Notes: generated by a model not told the origin, from the sequence alone. Counted from the stretch's first letter, positions 1-6,131 are shown. The stretch is DNA of 6,208 bases from a bacterium (GCA_021784715.1 JAJYHP010000076.1:1-6208); one strand, 5' to 3'. Translations and numbers: made by a program.

Positions 1-118
1 CGCAAATCACCAGGCCGCCGCGTTCGCCGGCCCGTTCGACCGCGCGGAGCGCACGCTCTGCGCTCTCCGGCGTACCCTCTTCGAGGTCGATGATGACGTT
101 GGTATCGAGCGCGATCAT
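1..118 (-). CDS. vapC: PIN-domain toxin, VapC-like (N-terminal part, runs off the window)
   Basis: Probable PIN-fold ribonuclease toxin of a type II toxin-antitoxin pair. Only the first 39 residues lie inside the window. They begin MIALDTNVIIDL, the typical opening strand of PIN domains; Asp5 is the first of the acidic metal-binding residues and Asn7 is the usual neighbour. The remaining catalytic acids lie beyond base 1, so activity cannot be judged. The ATG (118-116) overlaps the TGA of the antitoxin gene (117-115) in an ATGA junction. The only Shine-Dalgarno-like bases (GAGG) sit one base from the ATG, so translation is probably coupled to the antitoxin. The family assignment rests on the motif plus the partner gene; the exact subgroup and target RNA are unknown. 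Confidence 0.8.
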   Translation of the reverse strand, partial: MIALDTNVIIDLEEGTPESAERALRAVERAGERGGLVIC

Positions 119-375
119 GCCTCGATATCGCCGCGTATCTCCCGCAGCTCGGCGTCGATCGCTCCGGGCGACTTTCCAGCTCCCCGCCGGTTGCGCCCGA
201 CGAGCGGCGCGAGGCGCTCGCGCACCGGAGCCGGTAGGAGCACGATCGAACCGTCCTGCTCCACCTCGAAGCGCACGCTATCGCCCGGCCCGACATTGAG
301 CAAGGCACTCACGCCCTTCGGCAGCGTCATCTGATTCTTACTCGTCAGCCGGGCGACGAATTCCTTACTTTTCAT
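115..375 (-). CDS. vapB: AbrB/SpoVT-fold antitoxin (VapB/MazE-like)
   Basis: Antitoxin of the pair, 86 residues. Residues 4-50 form an AbrB-type swapped-hairpin DNA-binding domain. Recognisable parts are the strand ARLTSKNQMTLPK, the turn VGPGD at 28-32, and the strand pair ending in SIVLLP. Residues 51-68 are basic, with several Arg. The tail from about 70 to 86 is a charged helix (AIDAELREIRGDIEA), the segment that in this family usually wraps the toxin. I chose the ATG at 375 because the AbrB domain starts right after it and a promoter lies just upstream. The frame stays open to base 444, but that extension (Arg-rich, not AbrB-like) would be upstream of the predicted transcript start. By family rule the protein binds its own promoter with the toxin and is degraded faster than it. 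Type II AbrB antitoxins pair with both VapC and MazF; the PIN partner here favours VapBC. Confidence 0.85.
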   Translation of the reverse strand: MKSKEFVARLTSKNQMTLPKGVSALLNVGPGDSVRFEVEQDGSIVLLPAPVRERLAPLVGRNRRGAGKSPGAIDAELREIRGDIEA

Positions 376-384
376 CCTTACTTC

Positions 385-413
385 AGAATAGGCGCACCGG
401 GAGCGCCGGTCAA
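385..413 (-). promoter_or_regulatory. Sigma70-type promoter of the toxin-antitoxin operon, nearly leaderless
   Basis: Read on the minus strand, a -35 TTGACC (413-408) is followed after 17 bases by a -10 TATTCT (390-385). Transcription should start near 378, about 3 bases before the antitoxin ATG at 375. The transcript would then have essentially no 5' leader, which agrees with the lack of a spaced Shine-Dalgarno. The match is by eye; the start site is inferred from normal -10 spacing. Confidence 0.6.
396..410. promoter_or_regulatory. Inverted repeat inside the toxin-antitoxin promoter, candidate operator
   Basis: ACCGG-GAGCG-CCGGT is a perfect 5-bp inverted repeat with a 5-base centre. It occupies most of the spacer between the -35 and -10 and touches the -35. 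AbrB-type antitoxins normally repress their operon through palindromes at this place, so it is a reasonable autoregulatory operator. The arms are short and GC-rich, and chance is a real alternative. Confidence 0.35.
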
Positions 414-427
414 GCTCGCGTAAGCGC

Positions 428-435
428 AAAGGAGG
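428..435 (+). promoter_or_regulatory. Perfect Shine-Dalgarno of phaB, set unusually far from the ATG
   Basis: AAAGGAGG is fully complementary to the usual 16S rRNA 3' end, but it ends 28 bases before the phaB ATG at 464. No ATG or GTG lies at normal distance from it. An ATC that is in frame and well spaced (443) meets a TAA three codons later. The palindrome at 445-462 fills most of the gap. If it folds, it brings the effective spacing to about 10 bases. Confidence 0.6.
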
Positions 436-444
436 CCACTGCAT

Positions 445-462
445 CGCTAGGTAAGCCTAGCG
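445..462 (+). promoter_or_regulatory. Perfect palindrome/hairpin between Shine-Dalgarno and phaB start
   Basis: CGCTAGGTAAGCCTAGCG forms a perfect 7-bp stem with a 4-base TAAG loop. It ends one base before the phaB ATG. As RNA it can shorten the spacing from the upstream Shine-Dalgarno or gate initiation. As DNA it is a good size for the operator of a dimeric regulator such as the XRE protein encoded at the end of this operon. The structure is directly visible; which role applies is inference. Confidence 0.5.
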
Positions 463-463
463 T

Positions 464-1255
464 ATGACTGAAACGACGCACCCGGCGGCCGCTTCCAGCG
501 CGGCGCTTACTTCACTTGTCGGCCGAGTCGGAATCGTCACCGGCGGTGCCCGCGGCCTCGGCGCGGCGATGACCAAGATGCTCGCCGACGACGGCGCGAC
601 CGTCGCGATTCTCGGGCTCCCTGCCGACGAACCGCGCGCGCAAGAGTTGCGCGGCACGCTCAACGGGAGCGCGGAGCGCGTCGTCTTTTACGAAAGCAAC
701 GTCGGCGAATACGAACGTTGCGTCGCAGCCGTGAACGATGTGATCGCCAAGCACGGGCGCATCGATTTTCTCATCAACAACGCCGGCATCACCGCCGATA
801 AAACCTTACGCAAACTCAGCATCGAAGATTGGCACAAGGTCCTGCAGATCAATCTCTCGGGGCCTTTTTACATGACCAAGGCCGTCATCGAACAGATGAT
901 CGCGCAAGGTTACGGGCGCATCGTGAATATCAGTTCGGTCATCGGGCTCACGGGAAATATCGGCCAGGCGAATTACGCTTCGGCGAAAGCCGGGCTGCTC
1001 GGCCTGACGAAGACCGTCGCGCTGGAGATGGCGGGCCGCGGCATCACCTGCAACGCGATCGCACCAGGCTTTATCAAAACCGAGATGGTCGCCGCGATGC
1101 CCGAAGCCGCAATCGCCGCCGCAACCGCGCAGACGCCGATCGGGCGCATGGGCGACCCGACCGAGATCGCGCGCACGGTACGTTTTCTGATCGACGAAAA
1201 GAGCGCCTTTATTACCGGCGCAACCTTCAATATCAACGGGGGGATGTTCATGTGA
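464..1255 (+). CDS. phaB: Acetoacetyl-CoA reductase (NADPH-dependent SDR)
   Basis: Reduces acetoacetyl-CoA to (R)-3-hydroxybutyryl-CoA, the monomer for PHA synthase, in the cytoplasm. The protein has 263 residues and is a classical short-chain dehydrogenase. The nucleotide-binding TGGARGLG is at 26-33, NNAG at 105-108, Asn130 in the NLSG segment, and the catalytic Ser158, Tyr171 and Lys175 lie in ISSV and YASAK. NNAGIT, the GQANYASAKAG block and the ending INGGMFM are close to PhaB of Cupriavidus necator as I remember it, which ends in INGGMHM. This favours PhaB over FabG, though FabG-type 3-oxoacyl-ACP reductase remains the main alternative. About 17 Ala/Ser/Thr-rich residues precede the fold, making it longer than typical PhaB (about 246). 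ATG 464 is the only good start before the Rossmann motif. It is the first gene of the operon and overlaps phaC by four bases (GTGA, 1252-1255). Confidence 0.92.
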   Translation: MTETTHPAAASSAALTSLVGRVGIVTGGARGLGAAMTKMLADDGATVAILGLPADEPRAQELRGTLNGSAERVVFYESNVGEYERCVAAVNDVIAKHGRIDFLINNAGITADKTLRKLSIEDWHKVLQINLSGPFYMTKAVIEQMIAQGYGRIVNISSVIGLTGNIGQANYASAKAGLLGLTKTVALEMAGRGITCNAIAPGFIKTEMVAAMPEAAIAAATAQTPIGRMGDPTEIARTVRFLIDEKSAFITGATFNINGGMFM

Positions 1256-3102
1256 TCGGCTCGATTCCGGTTGAAGAGTTTCAGTACGCCCTCGACATGA
1301 GCGGGCTCGACCCCGCATCGCTCGGCGACGCGCTGCGCGCGGTGATCGCCGATGCGATGACCGACCCGATGCGCATGACCACCTGGATGACGACGCTCGC
1401 GATGACGCAACAAAGTATCGGCATGAATATGCTGCGCCGCATGAGCGGCGAGAGCGTCGATGCGGTGGCGACGCCGAACGACGGCGACAAGCGCTTCGCC
1501 GATCCCGCATGGCGCGAGAACCCGATGCTCGCCGGAACGCTCGAAGAATATCTCTCGCAGGCGCGCGCCTCGATGCAATTGATCGAGGGTTCGCGGCTGC
1601 CGGAGATGACCAAGCGCAAGGCGCGCTTTGCCATGCAGATGCTCATCGACATGTACGCCCCGAGCAACGTGCCGTGGATGAACCCCAACGTCATCAAAAC
1701 GGCGATGGAGACCGGCGGCCAATCGCTGCAGCAGGGGCTCGCCAATTTCATGGACGATCTGCAGAACAACAAAGGCATGCCGCGACAGGTCGACACGAGC
1801 AAATTTAAACTCGGCGTCAATCTCGCTGCAACGCCCGGGCGTATCGTCTATCGCAACGAGCTCATGGAGCTGATCGCCTACGAGCCGCAGAGTGCGACCG
1901 TCCACAAGACGCCGCTGCTCTGCAGCCCGCCGTGGATCAACAAATACTACGTGATGGATCTCGCTCCGGGACGCTCCTTCGTGGAGTGGGCGGTGCGACA
2001 CGGCCACCAAACCTTCATGATCTCCTATCGCAACCCCGACGAGAGCCTCGCCAACGTGACGATGGACGATTATCTCAAACTCGGGCCGCTCGCCGCGCTC
2101 GATGCAATCGAGGCGATCACCGGCGAGAAACAGACGAATATCGCCGCGCTCTGCCTCGGCGGAACGCTTTCATACATTCTGCTTGCCTATCTCGCCGCGC
2201 ACGGTCAAGCCGACCGCGTGAAGAGTTTGAGTACGACGAACACGCTTATCGATTTCAGCGAGCCGGGCGATCTCGGCGTCTTCACCGACGAAGCGACGAT
2301 CTCGCGCTTGGAAAAGAAGATGAACGAACGCGGGTATCTCGAATCGACCGAAATGGCCGGAACCTTCGATTGGATGCGCGCGAACGATCTAATTTGGAGC
2401 TACGTCGTCAACAACTGGTACATGGGTAAACAGCCGCCCGCGTTCGACATCCTGGCATGGAACGGCGACAGCACGCGCATGCCTGCGGCAATGCATTCGC
2501 AGTATCTGCGCTCTTGTTATCTGCGCAATGCGATCGTCAAACCCGGTGCGTTTACGATCCTCGGCACGCCGATCGATCTCGGCACGATCCGTACGCCGCT
2601 CTACGTTTTAGGCGCGGAGAACGATCACATCGCACCGTGGCGCTCGAGTTTCAAAGCGCTAGCACTCGTCGGCAGCACCGATAAGAAGTATACGCTCACC
2701 AACGCCGGACATATCGCGGGCATCGTCAATCCGCCCGGCGGCAAAAAGAGCTGGCATTGGACGAAACCGCAGGTTGCCGAAAACGAGACGGCCGACGGCT
2801 GGCTCGCAACGACGACCAAAGAAGAGGGGAGTTGGTGGGAGGATTGGGCGCGCTGGATCGAGCCGCGCGGCGGCGCGATGGTGCGCCCCTACGATCTTCC
2901 CGGCGGCGAACCCGCGCCCGGCCCGTACGTGCAGAACCAAGTCGGTGCACCGATCGATCTTCCCGTGCGTACATCGCAAGCGGCGCCTGCGCCGAAGCCG
3001 AAGCCGGAATCAAAACCCGCGAGCAACGGTGCCGGAAGCGCGCACGGCGTGCGAAAACCCGCGCCGAAGAGCGTAGCGAAGAAAGCGAAAGGACGGCGAT
3101 GA
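1252..3102 (+). CDS. phaC: Class I-like polyhydroxyalkanoate synthase with basic C-terminal tail
   Basis: Polymerises (R)-3-hydroxyacyl-CoA into PHA at the granule surface. The protein has 616 residues from the GTG at 1252, which has GGGGGGA seven bases upstream and overlaps the phaB stop; ATG 1297 is a possible alternative. Residues about 80-260 form the PhaC N-terminal domain (DKRFADPAWRENP, later SPPWINKYYVMDL). The alpha/beta-hydrolase catalytic part follows. The nucleophile is Cys301 in ALCLGG, the acid Asp458 in ENDHIAPW and the base His487 in GHIAGIVNPP; WNGDSTRMP at 403-411 is also a synthase signature. The lipase-like box has Ala where most synthases have the first Gly. Class I enzymes of about 590 residues normally end just after the segment matching EPAPGPYV (553-560). 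Here about 56 more residues follow, low-complexity and rich in Pro, Ala and Lys, ending KKAKGRR. No phaE or phaR subunit gene is adjacent, which fits class I. An upstream extension of this frame through phaB is spurious. Confidence 0.93.
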   Translation: MIGSIPVEEFQYALDMSGLDPASLGDALRAVIADAMTDPMRMTTWMTTLAMTQQSIGMNMLRRMSGESVDAVATPNDGDKRFADPAWRENPMLAGTLEEYLSQARASMQLIEGSRLPEMTKRKARFAMQMLIDMYAPSNVPWMNPNVIKTAMETGGQSLQQGLANFMDDLQNNKGMPRQVDTSKFKLGVNLAATPGRIVYRNELMELIAYEPQSATVHKTPLLCSPPWINKYYVMDLAPGRSFVEWAVRHGHQTFMISYRNPDESLANVTMDDYLKLGPLAALDAIEAITGEKQTNIAALCLGGTLSYILLAYLAAHGQADRVKSLSTTNTLIDFSEPGDLGVFTDEATISRLEKKMNERGYLESTEMAGTFDWMRANDLIWSYVVNNWYMGKQPPAFDILAWNGDSTRMPAAMHSQYLRSCYLRNAIVKPGAFTILGTPIDLGTIRTPLYVLGAENDHIAPWRSSFKALALVGSTDKKYTLTNAGHIAGIVNPPGGKKSWHWTKPQVAENETADGWLATTTKEEGSWWEDWARWIEPRGGAMVRPYDLPGGEPAPGPYVQNQVGAPIDLPVRTSQAAPAPKPKPESKPASNGAGSAHGVRKPAPKSVAKKAKGRR

Positions 3103-3455
3103 ATCCGAAAGACGGCAACGCCTGGAAAGGGCTCGGCGAATTCATCCGCAGCCAGCGCGAGCTCGCGAACCTGTCGCTGCGCCAACTCGCCGACGTCGCG
3201 AAAGTATCGAACCCTTATCTCAGCCAGATCGAACGCGGACTCTATAAACCCTCGGCCGAGGTCTTAAAGAGTATCGCGAACGCACTCCAACTCTCGGCCG
3301 AGACGATGTACGCGCAGGCCGGTTTACTCGATGACGACAGTAAACCGACGACGAGCCAGAGCCTCGAACAGGCGATCCGGCTCGACCCGGCGCTGACGAC
3401 CGATCAGAAAGAGACGTTGATTCGTATCTACCGCGGGTTTACGAACCGGGGTTAG
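3099..3455 (+). CDS. Small XRE-family helix-turn-helix regulator
   Basis: A 118-residue DNA-binding protein. Residues about 12-72 are a Cro/CI-type HTH domain: LGEFIRSQRELANLSLRQLADVA, with SNPYLSQIERG (37-47) as the recognition helix and KPSAEVLKSIANAL following. The tail (about 86-118) looks like a short helical segment, possibly for dimerisation or partner binding; no ligand domain is visible. The ATG overlaps the phaC stop (ATGA, 3099-3102), and AAAGGA lies five bases upstream inside the phaC tail codons, so it is clearly co-expressed with phaB and phaC. The sensible inference is a regulator of PHA genes, perhaps acting at the palindrome before phaB or at the phasin promoter. Nothing in the sequence proves the target, and it is not related to the classical PhaR/PhaQ repressors as far as I can see. 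Confidence 0.87.
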   Translation: MNPKDGNAWKGLGEFIRSQRELANLSLRQLADVAKVSNPYLSQIERGLYKPSAEVLKSIANALQLSAETMYAQAGLLDDDSKPTTSQSLEQAIRLDPALTTDQKETLIRIYRGFTNRG

Positions 3456-3509
3456 ACGCAGGCGCGACGCGTTTGCAATCGGCGTAGCTCGACGGCGACC
3501 ACGATCTCC

Positions 3510-4199
3510 TCATAGCACCACGGTTGCGGTTACAATCGCTCCGTTTCGCATGACGGAAACGGGTATTTTCGCTCCAGCCTGCGTTATCGACAGCACGTTC
3601 TCAATATCCTGAACCGTATGCACTGCATTCCCGCCGAACGACGTGATAATGTCGTTTTGCTTTAGACCCGCAAGTTCACTTGGGCCGCCCGGGGCGATGG
3701 TTGCGATCGTAACGCCGTCATCCGCGTTTTTGAGGATTAACCCCAACCTCCCAATCGTCACGGTCGATGCTATCGGCGTCTGGCCATAACGCCACGTTGT
3801 CCCATCAACAAAATGTACTTCTTGTGCCCGACAGGTGACTTTCGGATGCGAAAAAAGCGGTGAGTAAATCGCTGCTCCGGTTTGTTTTCGGAACTTGTGA
3901 ACTATTTCAACACCTGGTGAAAATTTGCCGACATCGCGAATTACGACGCTATGCTGTCCGGACTTTACCAAAAAGGCAATGAGATTTGCCGTATGGCGAC
4001 TTTCGTTCGTGTATTCAATACGCACCCCGTCGACCACTCCAACGAGTAAATTCCCGCGATAGTAAAATTGACAGTCGTTGACCGCTATCGGGCTTTGCCC
4101 GCTTGACGGAGAGTTTCCAAAAACGGGGTTGGCTGCTGCGGCCCATGTCGTGCCGAGGATGGATAGCACGGCCAGGCCTGACATAAAGCGAACGAACAT
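3510..4199 (-). CDS. Exported PDZ-domain protein of unknown function
   Basis: 229 residues from the ATG at 4199. Residues 1-23 look like a signal peptide: Arg4, a hydrophobic core MSGLAVLSILGTTW, and likely cleavage after AAAA before Asn24. A beta-rich domain of unknown family spans about 36-140. It contains two cysteines (Cys43, Cys123) that could form a disulfide outside the cytoplasm, and the segments IEYTNES, KFSPGVEIVHKF and VHFVDGTTW. A PDZ domain follows at about 146-229: GRLGLILKNADDGVTI, then IAPGGPSELAGLKQNDIITSFGG, then a last strand VSVMRNGAIVTATVVL. No protease domain is present, unlike DegP/HtrA. GGAGGGA lies 12 bases before 4199. An alternative ATG at 4226 has GGGAAG five bases upstream, and the frame is open to 4328. 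I chose 4199 because it gives a normal signal peptide. The gene is AT-richer than its neighbours and convergent to the PHA operon, so it is probably not part of it. Confidence 0.75.
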   Translation of the reverse strand: MFVRFMSGLAVLSILGTTWAAAANPVFGNSPSSGQSPIAVNDCQFYYRGNLLVGVVDGVRIEYTNESRHTANLIAFLVKSGQHSVVIRDVGKFSPGVEIVHKFRKQTGAAIYSPLFSHPKVTCRAQEVHFVDGTTWRYGQTPIASTVTIGRLGLILKNADDGVTIATIAPGGPSELAGLKQNDIITSFGGNAVHTVQDIENVLSITQAGAKIPVSVMRNGAIVTATVVL

Positions 4200-4267
4200 G
4201 GAGATATTCAGTCCCTCCCCCAGCATTGGTTCTTCCCGTCTCGAAACGCTCGATGGTTTTGCACAAT

Positions 4268-4298
4268 CTTCGGCACCCACCTCGTTTACCGGCCGAAG
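4268..4298. repeat. 7-bp inverted repeat in the divergent intergenic region
   Basis: CTTCGGC (4268-4274) and GCCGAAG (4292-4298) are perfect arms 17 bases apart. They lie upstream of the PDZ gene and of the diguanylate cyclase gene, which diverge from here. It could be an operator or a leader structure of the PDZ gene. The rest of 4200-4412 shows no convincing promoter on either strand. Confidence 0.3.
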
Positions 4299-4412
4299 GA
4301 TGGCGAAGTACGCAGCGCGGAACAACAAGCAGACGGCGAGGTGCTGTTCGGGTTCTTTCCCTTCTCCTCGGCCCGCTTGCTATGCTTAACGTAGTCACCG
4401 CTATCGAGCCGC

Positions 4413-5705
4413 ATGGGTCGACCCGGAAGGCGCCAGGTAACTCCGGCCCGCAGGACGCATCTACTCCCCGTGTCCGACGATCGAAGGGGGTCGTATCGTC
4501 GCTGGTTGGAGCGCAGCTCGACGGCAACGATCTTTGTCTATAGCGCACTCATCGTAGCGTTCTTTCCGGCATTCCATTTCGTGTTGAGGGCAACCCCGGG
4601 CGTCCCTCCGGACTCGCTCGCGCTACGGGTGGCCGCGGCCGCTATCGCCGCGACGGTGGCGATCACTTTGCTGCTCTTCCCGCGTCTGCGCCGTTACTCT
4701 CCCAACCTCCAACTCCTCAACGTTCTACCGACGATCGTTGCATCGCCGATCCTCGTCGTCAATAGCGGGAACAATCCGTCGTACATCGCCGGGAGCCTCG
4801 TCCTGGCGATCGGCGTCCAGCAGGCTTTCTACCGCACGCGCGATTTCGCCATCGTCTTCGCGACGACGATCGGCGTCGAGACCATCTACTCGGCGATACG
4901 CGGCGTATTTTTTTCACCGGCAAATCTCAACGCACTCGCACTCACCGGAAGCGGTTTTTTCGTAGCGATGGCCGCCGGGATACTGCGCCTACGCGTTCAA
5001 CGAAACGAACGGGAATTGCGCTCGATCGTCCGCGACCGCACGCGCGAACTCTCCGAGGCGAACGCAAAACTCGAAGAGATGAGCGTTACCGATCCGCTCA
5101 CCGGCTTGCGCAACCGGCGATTCCTTGCGCAGCACCTCGAATTCGAGGTCGCCGCAGCGCTGCGCCGAGCGGGAGATGCACCCGATGCCGATCTGCTGTT
5201 TTTTCTGATCGATCTCGATCACTTCAAAATTATCAACGATACACACGGTCACAACGCCGGCGATTTAGTGTTGATGCAAATGCGCGATCGATTGCAGGAG
5301 GTCTTTCGCGAATCCGACTTTCTGGTTCGCTGGGGTGGTGAAGAATTTCTTGCGGTCACGCGGAGCAGCCGCCGTTACGACGCAGCGGAGATCGCCGAGC
5401 GCGTGCGCCGCGCGGTCGCCGGCCGCCCCTTCGCGCTCGAGCGCGGCCAATGCGTCGAGACCAGTTGCTCGATCGGTTTCGCCGCCTTTCCCTTCGTGCC
5501 GTATGCACCCTATGCGCTCAGCTGGATGCAGGTCGTCGCCCTTGCCGACCGCGCGCTCTATCTCGCTAAGGAACGCGGCCGGAATACCTGGGTCGGCGCC
5601 TCCGCCTCGAACCGCGTCGAGCCCGACCAGCTCGGGGAGCGCCTGGCGATCCTCGGGGTCAAAGCTCTCCACGACGGGACCCTCGACATTCTTCTGCCAC
5701 GCTAG
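4413..5705 (+). CDS. Membrane-bound diguanylate cyclase (GGDEF)
   Basis: Makes cyclic di-GMP from two GTP. The 430 residues begin with a basic stretch, then about six hydrophobic segments: roughly 38-58, 71-90, 101-117, 123-139, 145-162 and 172-191. There is no recognised named sensor domain. A charged helix (192-225) links to the GGDEF domain, which starts at VTDPLTGLRNRR. Asp267 in IDLDHFK is the expected metal ligand, and Asn275 and Asp284 fit the substrate positions. GGEEF at 308-312 is an intact active site. RESD (299-302) five residues before it is a proper RxxD product-inhibition site, so the enzyme should be active and feedback-controlled. The start is uncertain: no good Shine-Dalgarno precedes ATG 4413 and the first 30 residues are Arg-rich. 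GTG 4470 would give a 411-residue protein with the same topology. It is divergent from the PDZ gene and is followed by the separately promoted phasin-like gene. The signal sensed is unknown. Confidence 0.9.
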   Translation: MGRPGRRQVTPARRTHLLPVSDDRRGSYRRWLERSSTATIFVYSALIVAFFPAFHFVLRATPGVPPDSLALRVAAAAIAATVAITLLLFPRLRRYSPNLQLLNVLPTIVASPILVVNSGNNPSYIAGSLVLAIGVQQAFYRTRDFAIVFATTIGVETIYSAIRGVFFSPANLNALALTGSGFFVAMAAGILRLRVQRNERELRSIVRDRTRELSEANAKLEEMSVTDPLTGLRNRRFLAQHLEFEVAAALRRAGDAPDADLLFFLIDLDHFKIINDTHGHNAGDLVLMQMRDRLQEVFRESDFLVRWGGEEFLAVTRSSRRYDAAEIAERVRRAVAGRPFALERGQCVETSCSIGFAAFPFVPYAPYALSWMQVVALADRALYLAKERGRNTWVGASASNRVEPDQLGERLAILGVKALHDGTLDILLPR

Positions 5706-5736
5706 CCCGCCGAGAACCGCAGGGGGCCCGAGGGGC

Positions 5737-5766
5737 TTGACGTGTACTGCATACGCTTGGTATACT
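5737..5766 (+). promoter_or_regulatory. Strong sigma70-type promoter of the phasin-like gene
   Basis: A -35 TTGACG (5737-5742) and a -10 TATACT (5761-5766) are separated by 18 bases. Transcription would start near 5773, leaving about 32 bases of leader with AAGGAG at 5794-5799. It begins just after the stop of the cyclase gene and makes the next gene an independent unit. Confidence 0.7.
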
Positions 5767-5804
5767 TAGCGCACGTAGCAGCAGCAGACCCCCAAGGAGC
5801 AGAT

Positions 5805-6131
5805 ATGAGCAACGATTTCACCCAGACCCTCAACAAGATGCAAGGCGAAGCCCTCGACCTCGTCAAGAAGGCGCAAGACGCCAACGTGGAGAGCCTCCGC
5901 CAAGTCCGCGAGATGATCGGCCAGATCCCGACCACGATGCAGATCCCCAGCGTCGAGAGCCTCCCCTCGGTCACCAAGAGCATCGAGCTCGGATTCGAGT
6001 TCGCCGGGAAGTTCCTCGAGCTTCGCAAGGCCTACGCCCTGCAGCTCGCCGAGATCTTCACCGCCGCGCAGAAGGAAGCCACCGAGGCAACCGTGCGCGT
6101 CGCCAAAGCGGCGACCGCCAGCGTCAACTAA
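5805..6131 (+). CDS. Phasin-like PHA granule-associated protein
   Basis: 108 residues, probably an amphipathic coat protein of PHA granules. Residues about 4-38 form one helix. A Pro-containing linker follows (39-57) with QIP repeated at 40-42 and 46-48. A long helix runs from 58 to about 105 (SIELGFEFAGKFLELRKAYALQLAEIF, then Ala/Lys/Glu-rich). There is no Cys or Trp, no signal peptide and no catalytic motif. This two-helix pattern and the neighbouring phaBC genes support a phasin, but the family match is by style rather than by a diagnostic motif; a generic coiled-coil protein is possible. AAGGAG sits five bases before the ATG, the promoter upstream is strong and a terminator follows. Seven of eight Lys codons are AAG and C-ending codons dominate, which suggests high expression, as expected of phasins. 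Confidence 0.72.
   Translation: MSNDFTQTLNKMQGEALDLVKKAQDANVESLRQVREMIGQIPTTMQIPSVESLPSVTKSIELGFEFAGKFLELRKAYALQLAEIFTAAQKEATEATVRVAKAATASVN

Noticed and set aside
829..1251. Upstream extension of the phaC frame, open from an ATG at 829
   Set aside because: It lies wholly inside phaB in another frame and encodes an Arg/His-rich sequence with no PhaC similarity; synthase-like sequence starts only after the GTG at 1252.
973..2010. Long minus-strand open frame (345 codons) opposite phaB and phaC
   Set aside because: It is an antisense shadow typical of GC-rich coding DNA; both plus-strand genes are firmly identified and the predicted protein has no domain sense.
2757..3098. Upstream extension of the XRE frame
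   Set aside because: It overlaps the phaC C-terminus in another frame and is Arg-rich without structure; the HTH domain starts right after the ATG at 3099, which has its own Shine-Dalgarno.
3456..3509. Search for a bidirectional terminator between the convergent XRE and PDZ genes
   Set aside because: No stem with a T-run could be found on either strand; only short GC-rich partial repeats are present.
4381..4386. TATGCT as a -10 for the diguanylate cyclase gene
   Set aside because: No -35-like hexamer lies at suitable distance, and the cyclase start codon is itself uncertain.
3486..4533. Imperfect direct repeat AGCTCGACGGC plus ACGATCT at 3486-3507 and 4515-4533, flanking the AT-richer PDZ gene
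   Set aside because: It looks like insertion borders, but several 11-base matches are expected by chance in 6 kb of GC-rich DNA, the copies differ by a 4-base gap, and the second lies inside the cyclase coding region. No transposase or terminal inverted repeats were seen.
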